Shown: piece by piece, positions 57,643-64,000 of the stretch
How positions within the stretch are numbered: position 1 is the stretch's first letter
How the letters are laid out: each line of letters starts with the position of its first letter
Origin: an uncultured Methylocystaceae bacterium
GTDB taxonomy: Bacteria; Pseudomonadota; Alphaproteobacteria; Rhizobiales; Beijerinckiaceae
Reading direction: 5' to 3'
Assembly (NCBI GenBank): GCA_937870755.1
Contig: CALMZV010000019.1
Location: 1 to 64,000 of the forward strand
Length of the DNA: 64,000 nucleotides
Notes under the pieces: generated by a model
Told to the model about the DNA's origin: nothing
The model's database searches: none
What the model saw: the letters and a program-made list of their open reading frames with translations, nothing else
Translations under genes and position numbers: made by a program

Positions 57643-58880
57643 TGCGCCCGCTTCCGACCGTCTGCATCGTCACGCCCGGGCCGCTCGGCTCCAGTCCGCG
57701 CGTCGTGAAGGAAGCCCATGCGCTGATCGATGCGGGATATCGTGTGAAGGTCGTCGCCACGAGAACCGTGGCCGTGGTCGAGCCGCGCGATGCGGCCATT
57801 CTCGCGCGCGCGCAGTTCGAGGTGGAGCGCATCGATCTGCGCGCACGTTGGCGGTGGCGTCTGCGGCGCGTGGGGCAGGAGGCCATGCGCGCGCTGCACG
57901 CGACGACGGGCGCGGCCGCCCATCGCGCGTTCAGCGCCGCAGCCGGCGCTTTGACGGCCGCCGCCTGCCGCACGCGCGCCGACCTCTTCATCGCCCATTA
58001 TCCGGCAGCCCTGCCGGCGGCTGCGCGCGCCGCGCGCCGGCATGGCGCACGCTACGCCTACGACGCGGAGGATTTTCATCCCGGCGACTGGCCGGACACT
58101 CCCGCCCATGCGCGCGACCGTGCGCTCCTCGACGCCATCGAACGTCGCTTCCTGCCCGGCTGCGCATACGTGTCGGCGGCCTCGCCCCAGATCGCCGACG
58201 CCTACGCCGAAACATACGCAATCGCGCGTCCATGCGTGGTTCTGAATGTTTTTCCGCGCGCGGAGGCGCCGCGCATGCGCGAGAAGTCGAATCGCCCGGC
58301 CGCGCCGGGTCCCTCGCTCTACTGGTTCTCGCAGGCGATCGGCCCGGACCGCGGTCTCGAATGTGCGGTGCGCGCCATCGCGCGCGCGGGCGCGCGGCCC
58401 CATCTCTATTTGCGTGGAAACGTCGTTTCGGGCTACGGCGCAACGCTCGCGCGCCTTGCCGACGACTGCGGCGTCGCCGACCGCCTGCACCTGCTTGCGC
58501 CGACCGCGCCGGAAGAAATGGCGCGGCTGGCCGCGTGTTTCGATGTCGGCCTGTGCGGCGAGGCCGGCCACACGCGGGCCAACGCAAAAGCGCTCTCCAA
58601 CAAGCTGTTCACCTATCTGCTCGCCGGCGTTCCGGCGGCGCTGTCGGACACGCCTGCGCAACGCGCTTTCGCGGAAGCGAACGGGCTCGAGGACTGGCTG
58701 TATCCCGCCAACGACGACGCGGCGCTCGCCGCATTGCTCGACCGCCTGCTGGCGACTGCGGACAGTCTGGCGAAGGCGCGCGCACGCGCGGCGCGCCTGG
58801 CCGAGACCCGCTACAACTGGGAATACGAACGCGCGAAGCTGGTCGCCTGCGTCGCGCGCGCGCTGGGTCGGGCGGCATGA
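57642..58880 (+). CDS. glycosyltransferase-like protein (5), GT-B fold
   Basis: The 412-residue product begins PTVCIVTPGPLGSSPRVVKE, an opening shared by GT4/GT1-related proteins that act on lipid-linked substrates. It has SLYWFSQAIGPDRGLE, in the position of the donor-domain start, and NKLFTYLLAGVPAALSDTPAQ near the C-terminus, with a reduced E-x7-E motif. The start ATG shares one base with the previous stop (TGATG). Family placement is weaker than for its neighbours, but the fold and context support a glycosyltransferase. Confidence 0.78.
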   Translation: MRPLPTVCIVTPGPLGSSPRVVKEAHALIDAGYRVKVVATRTVAVVEPRDAAILARAQFEVERIDLRARWRWRLRRVGQEAMRALHATTGAAAHRAFSAAAGALTAAACRTRADLFIAHYPAALPAAARAARRHGARYAYDAEDFHPGDWPDTPAHARDRALLDAIERRFLPGCAYVSAASPQIADAYAETYAIARPCVVLNVFPRAEAPRMREKSNRPAAPGPSLYWFSQAIGPDRGLECAVRAIARAGARPHLYLRGNVVSGYGATLARLADDCGVADRLHLLAPTAPEEMARLAACFDVGLCGEAGHTRANAKALSNKLFTYLLAGVPAALSDTPAQRAFAEANGLEDWLYPANDDAALAALLDRLLATADSLAKARARAARLAETRYNWEYERAKLVACVARALGRAA

Positions 58881-59698
58881 CCATGCTCGCCCGTCTGCGC
58901 GCCGCGCGCGACCGGTCCGCGCTGCTGCGCACGGCGCATCCCTATCTGCGCGGCGCATGGTATCGCGCGCTCGATGTGTTGCGTCCCGGCGGCATGAACG
59001 TCGATCTGCCCGGAGGCTGCCGCGTGCGCCTTGCGCCCCGTCTGCTGGGGTTGCGGCCCGACCTCTACGAGCCGGAGCTGGCGCGTTTTCTCGACGAGGC
59101 CGTGCGGCCCGGCATGACCGTGCTCGACATCGGCGCGCATGTCGGCCTGCATACGCTGCGGCTGAGCCGGCGCGTGGGCGCGCACGGCCGGGTGATCGCG
59201 CTGGAGCCTTCGCCGGCCGCAGCCGGTCTCTTGCGCCGTCATCTCGACTGGAACGGTGGCGCGAACGTGACGGTGGTGCAGGCGGCCGTGGACGCCGCCG
59301 CCGGCGAGGTCGATTTCGTGTATCGGCCGGACCCGTTCGATCCCGGCGGTTTCGCCAATTCTCTCGCCTACGACATTTCGGGCAGGACGGCGCGGGTGCG
59401 CACGCTCGCCATCGACGACCTGTGCGAGGGCCTCGCGCCCGATCTCATCAAGATCGATGTGGAGGGCTACGAGGCGCGCGCGATCGCGGGCGCGGCGCGC
59501 ACGCTGGCGGCGCATGCGCCGGTTCTGGCGATCGCGTTTCACCCCGGCCCGATGCGCGCGGTCGGCGATGCGCCGGCGGACCTTGCACACAGGTTGATCG
59601 CAGCCGGCTATCGCGCGCGGCGGCTCGACGGCGCGCCGCTGGCGGGCGAACCCGGTTTCGAGGAGATCGTTTTCGAGAAACGCGGAGCCGCCTCGTGA
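58877..59698 (+). CDS. FkbM family methyltransferase (second copy)
   Basis: The 273-residue protein has VLDIGAHVGLHTLRLSRRVG (SAM-binding motif I), VIALEPSPAAAGLLRRH and DLIKIDVEGYEARAIAG, the FkbM signature. It is only moderately similar to the FkbM protein encoded at 47137 and probably methylates a different hydroxyl. The ATG overlaps the upstream stop. Both FkbM genes lie amid glycosyltransferase genes, which points to sugar O-methylation in the product. Confidence 0.9.
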   Translation: MTMLARLRAARDRSALLRTAHPYLRGAWYRALDVLRPGGMNVDLPGGCRVRLAPRLLGLRPDLYEPELARFLDEAVRPGMTVLDIGAHVGLHTLRLSRRVGAHGRVIALEPSPAAAGLLRRHLDWNGGANVTVVQAAVDAAAGEVDFVYRPDPFDPGGFANSLAYDISGRTARVRTLAIDDLCEGLAPDLIKIDVEGYEARAIAGAARTLAAHAPVLAIAFHPGPMRAVGDAPADLAHRLIAAGYRARRLDGAPLAGEPGFEEIVFEKRGAAS

Positions 59699-61014
59699 GG
59701 CTGCGCAACGTCGTCATCGTGTCGCCGTTCTTTCCGCCATCCACGCTGGCCGGCGTGCATCGCGCGCGCCATCTCGCCAAACATCTGCCAGCCGCCGGCT
59801 GGAACCCGATCGTGCTGTGCGTGGACGAGGCCTATCACGCCGAAACGCTCGACCCGCAACTCGCCGCGCTCGTGCCGGCCGCCACCGAGATCGTGCGGGC
59901 GCCGGCCGTGCCGGTCGCGGTCGCGCGCCCCTTTGGTCTGGGCGACATCGGCCTGCGCGGCTGGTGGGGTCTTGCGCGCGCGCTCGCGCGACTGTTGCGC
60001 ACGCGCGATGTGGCGGCCGTGCTGATGACGGGCTCCCCCTATTATCCGATGCTGATGGCGCCCTGGATCGGCCGGCGCTTTGCAATCCCCGTCGTTCTCG
60101 ATTTTCAGGATCCGTGGGTGTCCGATTGGGGCCGCGCGCTGGCGGGCTGGAACAAGGCGCGCCTGTCCCACGCGCTCGCCGAACGTCTGGAGCCGCGCGC
60201 GGCTCGCGGCGCCGATTTCGTCGTCTCGGTGTCGGCGCGGCAGAACGAGGATATGCTGGCGCGCCATCCCTGGCTCGACCGCGCGCGCATGGCCGCCATT
60301 CCGATCGGCGGAGACCCGGACGATTTTGTCGCACTGCGCGCGGCCTCCGGCGCCTCGCCCTGGATCGACCCGGCGAAAATCAACCTCAGCTATGTCGGCG
60401 CGCTGCTGCCGCGCGCGGAGCCTGCAGTGCGCGCGGTGCTGCGTGCAGTCGCGCGACTGCGCGCGCGGCGCCCGGACGTCGCCCGGCGCCTGCGTCTCAA
60501 TTTCGTCGGCGGCAGCAACCAGCCGGACGGCGCAGGCCCTCGCCGCGCGAGCGCGATCGCCGCAGCCGAAGGCGTCGCCGATCTCGTCGCGGAGGAGCCC
60601 GCGCGCGTTCCCTATCTCGAGGCGCTGCGCATCCTCGCGCAGTCGGACGGGCTGCTGCTGATCGGTTCGGACGAGCCGCACTACACCGCGTCCAAAATCT
60701 ATCCCGCTTTGATGTCGGGCCGGCCTTACGTCTCGCTGTTTCACGAAGCCAGCAGCGCGCACGCCATACTTTCTGCGGCGGGCGGCGGCGCCGCATTGTC
60801 GTTTTCCTGCGCATCCGAATGCGCGGCGCTTGACGAAGAACTGGTCGACGCGCTGCGCCGCCTTGCCGGCGGCGCTCCGGCGTTCGAACGCGCGGACCCG
60901 GCCGCTTACCGGGCGTATGAGGCATCCGCAATCGCGCGGCGCTTCGCGGAAATCTTCGACACGCTCGCCACGGCCCCCGCGCGCGGCGTCGCGCGCGCAT
61001 CGCGGCCGGCCTGA
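59695..61014 (+). CDS. glycosyltransferase-like protein (6), GT-B fold
   Basis: The 439-residue protein has a GTG start overlapping the previous stop and opens MRLRNVVIVSPFFPPSTLAG, typical of a GT4 subgroup. It contains PVVLDFQDPWVSDWGRALAG, in the position where many of these enzymes have a conserved D-x-P-W motif, and YLEALRILAQSDGLLLIGSD with SKIYPALMSGRPYVSLF near the end. The domain pattern agrees with a glycosyltransferase, but the E-x7-E motif is not standard, so donor specificity cannot be guessed. Confidence 0.8.
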   Translation: MRLRNVVIVSPFFPPSTLAGVHRARHLAKHLPAAGWNPIVLCVDEAYHAETLDPQLAALVPAATEIVRAPAVPVAVARPFGLGDIGLRGWWGLARALARLLRTRDVAAVLMTGSPYYPMLMAPWIGRRFAIPVVLDFQDPWVSDWGRALAGWNKARLSHALAERLEPRAARGADFVVSVSARQNEDMLARHPWLDRARMAAIPIGGDPDDFVALRAASGASPWIDPAKINLSYVGALLPRAEPAVRAVLRAVARLRARRPDVARRLRLNFVGGSNQPDGAGPRRASAIAAAEGVADLVAEEPARVPYLEALRILAQSDGLLLIGSDEPHYTASKIYPALMSGRPYVSLFHEASSAHAILSAAGGGAALSFSCASECAALDEELVDALRRLAGGAPAFERADPAAYRAYEASAIARRFAEIFDTLATAPARGVARASRPA

Positions 61015-61019
61015 GCGCC

Positions 61020-62198
61020 ATGCGCCTCGCCGTTCTCGCCTCCCATCCGGTGCAATATCAGGCGCCGTTCTATCGCGCGCTCGCGCGCCGGTTCGACGCG
61101 CATGTGTTCTTCGCCCATCGCGCCTCGCCCGCCGAACAGGCGAACGCCGGTTTTGCGACGCCGTTCGAATGGGACGTCGATCTGACGGACGGCTATGCGC
61201 ATTCGTTTCTGCGCAACGTCGCGCGCCTGCCCGATGCGAGCCGCTTCGCAGGTTGCGATACGCCCGAGATCGGCGCGCGCCTGCGGGCGGGTGGTTTCGA
61301 CGCGCTGCTGCTGATGGGATGGCATCTGAAAAGTTACATGCAGGGCCTGATCGCCGCCAGGCGCCTTGGCGTCGCGACGCTCGTGCGCGGCGACAGCCAT
61401 CTATGGACGCCGCGCGCGCGCGCCAAGGCGCTCGCCAAGCGGGCGCTCTACCCGCCGTTCCTGCGTCTGTTCGATGCGGCGCTCCATGTCGGCCAGCGCT
61501 CGCGCGACTATTACCTGCATTACGGCTATCCCGCCGACCGGCTGTTTCATGCGCCGCACGCCGTGGACGCGGCCTGGTTCGCCGCGCGCGCGACGCAGGA
61601 GGCGCGGGAACGCCTGCGCGCGGAGTGCGCCGTCGCGCCCCAGGCGCGCGTCGTTCTGTTCGCGGGCAAGGTGGTCGCGGCCAAGCGCCCGCTCGACCTG
61701 GTGGCCGCCGTCGCGCGCGCGCGCGCGCAGGGCCTCGATGTGCAGATCATGATCGCCGGCGACGGCGCCCAACTGTCGGAAACGGTCGCGGCCGCGGCGG
61801 CGGTCGGCGCGCCGTTGCATGCGCTCGGGTTTCGCAACCAGACGCAGATGCCGCAGGTCTATGCCGCAAGCGACGCCCTCGTTCTGCCGTCGGCGCACGA
61901 GACCTGGGGCATGGTGGTGAACGAGGCGCTCGCCTGCGGGCGTCCGGTCGTCGTTTCGGACACATGCGGTTGCGCGCCGGATGTGTCGGACGGCGTGGCC
62001 GGGCGCGCGTTCCGCATGGGCGACGCCGCCCGACTGGCGCAGGCGCTCGAGGCGACGATGGCGGCGCCGCCCTCCGCCGATGCGATCGCGCGCCTTGGCG
62101 CGAAATTCTCGCTGGAGACGGCCGTCGATGGCGTGGCGGCGGCGGCCGGGCGCGCGTGCGCGCGTTCGGGCGCGGCGATGGCGGCGTTGCGGCCGTGA
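61020..62198 (+). CDS. glycosyltransferase family 4-like protein (7)
   Basis: The 392-residue product begins MRLAVLASHPVQYQAPFYRA, seen in many GT4 enzymes of surface glycan loci, and has VLFAGKVVAAKRPLDLVAAV and HETWGMVVNEALACGRPVVV, the donor-binding E-x7-E motif. The gene starts five bases after the previous stop. The C-terminal coding end overlaps the GTG start of the polymerase-like gene. Confidence 0.9.
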   Translation: MRLAVLASHPVQYQAPFYRALARRFDAHVFFAHRASPAEQANAGFATPFEWDVDLTDGYAHSFLRNVARLPDASRFAGCDTPEIGARLRAGGFDALLLMGWHLKSYMQGLIAARRLGVATLVRGDSHLWTPRARAKALAKRALYPPFLRLFDAALHVGQRSRDYYLHYGYPADRLFHAPHAVDAAWFAARATQEARERLRAECAVAPQARVVLFAGKVVAAKRPLDLVAAVARARAQGLDVQIMIAGDGAQLSETVAAAAAVGAPLHALGFRNQTQMPQVYAASDALVLPSAHETWGMVVNEALACGRPVVVSDTCGCAPDVSDGVAGRAFRMGDAARLAQALEATMAAPPSADAIARLGAKFSLETAVDGVAAAAGRACARSGAAMAALRP

Positions 62199-63628
62199 CC
62201 GACGCCGCGCTCGCCGCGCACGCGCGCAAGACGTCGACCGTGCAGGGGGTCGCCGCCTTCGCGCTGGCGTTCGCCGCCCTCAATCTCGCGGCGCCGAACG
62301 CGTTTCTGGCCGCAATGTGCCTTGCGGTTCTGGCGATCGGCTTTGCGTTGCTCTGGCGGCCGGGCGAGGCGCCGGTCCTGCTGTTCGTTTTTCTGTATCA
62401 ATGGTTGCAGACAGGCATTTCCGTTTTTCACGCCAACCTTACCGGCGCGCCCATGGTGGAATACGCCGCGTTCGGCGGCGACATGCCGATGGCGATCACG
62501 CTCTGCCTTGCGGGATTGCTGGCGTTGGCGGCCGGAATGCGGATCGGCGCCGGCGCGCGCGACCCCGCAACCCTGCGCCAAGCGCGCGTAACCGTGCTCT
62601 CGCAGCCGATTTCGCGCTGGTTCGCGCTCTATGTGCAGGCAGCCGCGGTCTCGTTCGCGCTGCTCTGGGTCGCTATCTATGCCCCCGGCTTTTACCAGCC
62701 GTTGCTTGCGGTGGCGTCCCTGAAATGGGCGTTCTTCTTCATGCTGGCTTACGCGGCCTTCGTGCGCGGCGTCGGCCTGAACGTTTATCTCGTTGTCGCA
62801 TTCCTCTACGAGCTGGCCGTCGGTCTCGGCGGCTATTTTTCGGAATTCAAGACGGTCATGTTCTTCACGCTGCTGGCGGCCGTCATGGCGGGTGTGCGTC
62901 TTCGCCCGCGCGTTCTGCTCGCGATCGGGGTCATCGGCGCGTTGCTCATCGCCAGCGGCGTCGTTTGGACAGCGATCAAGGACGACTATCGTGCGTTCGT
63001 TTCGGGGGACACGGGCGGGCAGAATGTGGTCGTCGCGGTCGAGGCGCGCATCGAGAAATTCGCCGAACTCGCCGGCGCGCTCGACGAGACTGCCCTGAAG
63101 GACGCGGCCAACCGCACCATCCGTCGTCTTTCCTATGTGGACATTTTCGGCGTTGTTCTGGATCGCGTGCCCGAATTCACCCCGCACGCGCGCGGCGCGC
63201 TGCTGCTCGATGCGTTGACCCGCCCCTTCCTGCCGCGCGTGCTGTTTCCCGAAAAGAGCGTGATCGACGACACACGGCGCACGATCTATTATACCGGCCG
63301 TCTGTTCACCATCACCCGCGCGACGTCGATCAGTCTGGGATATATGACCGAACTCTATATCGACTTCGGAATCCTCGGCCCCATGCTGGTTCCCGCCGCG
63401 TTCGGGTTTGTCTACGGCCTTCTGTATCGCACGCTCGTGGGCTGGCGCAGAACGGGTCCTCTTCTCGGCGGCGCGCTCGCCTGCGCGATTCTGATGCCTG
63501 CGTCGCTGCTGGAAATCAGCATCGCCAAACTCATCGGCGCGCTGGCGACAGCGCTTCTGGCTCTTGCGCCCTTCGTCGTGCTCGTCGTGCCGCGCTGGGC
63601 GCCATGGACCGTGGCGCGCGAGACGTAG
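62195..63628 (+). CDS. polytopic membrane protein, second polymerase (Wzy/oligosaccharide repeat unit)-like
   Basis: The 477-residue protein has about ten to twelve hydrophobic segments, a large central periplasmic loop (roughly residues 265-375) and conserved-looking charged residues in it (IKDDYRAFVSG, SYVDIFGVVLDRVPEF). That layout resembles Wzy-type polymerases of exopolysaccharide loci, although I see no exact family signature. The GTG start overlaps the upstream glycosyltransferase stop. With the ligase-like protein encoded at 42861, the locus would have two polymerase/ligase candidates. Confidence 0.7.
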   Translation: MTDAALAAHARKTSTVQGVAAFALAFAALNLAAPNAFLAAMCLAVLAIGFALLWRPGEAPVLLFVFLYQWLQTGISVFHANLTGAPMVEYAAFGGDMPMAITLCLAGLLALAAGMRIGAGARDPATLRQARVTVLSQPISRWFALYVQAAAVSFALLWVAIYAPGFYQPLLAVASLKWAFFFMLAYAAFVRGVGLNVYLVVAFLYELAVGLGGYFSEFKTVMFFTLLAAVMAGVRLRPRVLLAIGVIGALLIASGVVWTAIKDDYRAFVSGDTGGQNVVVAVEARIEKFAELAGALDETALKDAANRTIRRLSYVDIFGVVLDRVPEFTPHARGALLLDALTRPFLPRVLFPEKSVIDDTRRTIYYTGRLFTITRATSISLGYMTELYIDFGILGPMLVPAAFGFVYGLLYRTLVGWRRTGPLLGGALACAILMPASLLEISIAKLIGALATALLALAPFVVLVVPRWAPWTVARET

Positions 63629-63638
63629 AGGGCGAGGG

Positions 63639-64000
63639 TTGCGCATTCTCCACGTCGTTCCGACCTATCTGCCGGCCACGCGCTACGGCGGCCCGATCTA
63701 TGCCGTGCATGGTCTGTGCCGCGCGCTCGCCGCGCGCGGGCACGACGTTCATGTCTACACCACCAATGTGGACGGCGCGGGCGTCTCGCCCGTCGCGCTC
63801 GGCGCGACCGTCGATGTCGAGGGCGTGAAGGTCCGGTATTTTCCCACCGCGCTCGGCCGCCGGCTGTATCGTTCGCCGCCGATGGGCGCGGCGCTCGCGG
63901 ACGCCATGGCGTCTTTTGATGTCTTGCATCTGCATTCCGTCTTTCTCTGGCCGACCAGCGCCGCCGCCCGCCTCGCGCGGGCGCAGGGCGTTCCATATTT
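63639..64000 (+). CDS. glycosyltransferase family 4-like protein (8), truncated by window end
   Basis: The visible 120 codons begin with a TTG at 63639, ten bases after the previous stop and directly behind GAGGGCGAGGG. The protein opens RILHVVPTYLPATRYGGPIY, a typical GT4 N-terminus with its glycine loop, and continues with HDVHVYTTNVDG and LHLHSVFLWPTSAAA. No other start codon fits this frame. The gene continues past the right edge, so the locus extends further. Confidence 0.85.
   Translation, partial: MRILHVVPTYLPATRYGGPIYAVHGLCRALAARGHDVHVYTTNVDGAGVSPVALGATVDVEGVKVRYFPTALGRRLYRSPPMGAALADAMASFDVLHLHSVFLWPTSAAARLARAQGVPY

Overview
The window is a high-GC (roughly 68-70% by eye) chromosomal segment from an alphaproteobacterium, most likely a Hyphomicrobiales (Rhizobiales) member. 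The support is family-level: an rph-rdgB-hemW operon, an alphaproteobacterial type GyrB, a RegB/RegA (ActS/ActR) redox two-component pair with its diagnostic motifs, an MmcB-type protein, and a short palindromic intergenic element bounded by CTAG. I cannot name a genus; a Methylocystaceae/Beijerinckiaceae-like organism is only a guess. There are no rRNA or tRNA genes, no CRISPR array and no insertion sequence that I can support, and no gene-free stretch exceeds 300 bases.

Left third (1-25.9 kb), housekeeping plus catabolism: an 84-bp tandem repeat at the very edge; hemW, rdgB and rph on the minus strand; then recF-recQ and gyrB on the plus strand. A minus-strand pair (enoyl-CoA hydratase, iron-type alcohol dehydrogenase) faces an SDR-MFS pair. 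Next come an acyl-CoA dehydrogenase with an overlapping APH-like kinase (a split version of the ACAD10/11 architecture), a terminator, another SDR, a YiiX-like amidase, RidA, a convergent MoeB/DsbA-like pair, a PAP2 phosphatase, argG, a membrane-anchored TAXI protein, typA/bipA and regB-regA.

Middle (25.9-39.4 kb): mmcB, an MBOAT acyltransferase with an SGNH-like partner, a GMC oxidoreductase, a MoxR ATPase-VWA pair, and a single-polypeptide biotin-dependent acyl-CoA carboxylase (biotin carboxylase, biotinyl domain and carboxyltransferase in one 1096-residue chain) preceded by a possible 21-codon leader ORF. Then three envelope genes: a MepA-type endopeptidase, an L,D-transpeptidase and a DUF1190-like protein.

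Right part (39.4-64 kb), a large exopolysaccharide/capsule locus: a Wza-like lipoprotein, a BBP2-like outer-membrane barrel, an unknown secreted protein, an RfaH/NusG-like antiterminator, then an O-antigen-ligase/Wzy-like protein, a Wzc-type tyrosine kinase, two FkbM methyltransferases, an asparagine-synthase-like amidotransferase, Wzm/Wzt ABC transporter genes, eight glycosyltransferases and a second polymerase-like membrane protein; the last glycosyltransferase runs off the edge. Nearly every junction from 44.3 kb on is a 1-32 nt overlap or a very short gap, so this reads as one transcript.

The observation I rate highest is a 12-base perfect match to the enterobacterial ops element (the RfaH recruitment site) at 42777-42788, in the leader between the RfaH-like gene and this long operon. 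It suggests an operon-specific antitermination circuit in an alphaproteobacterium. Also worth attention are the mix of Wzy/Wzc-type and ABC-type polysaccharide machinery, the possible leader peptide of the fused carboxylase, the split ACAD/kinase pair and the TAXI protein with a second membrane span and a cytoplasmic tail.
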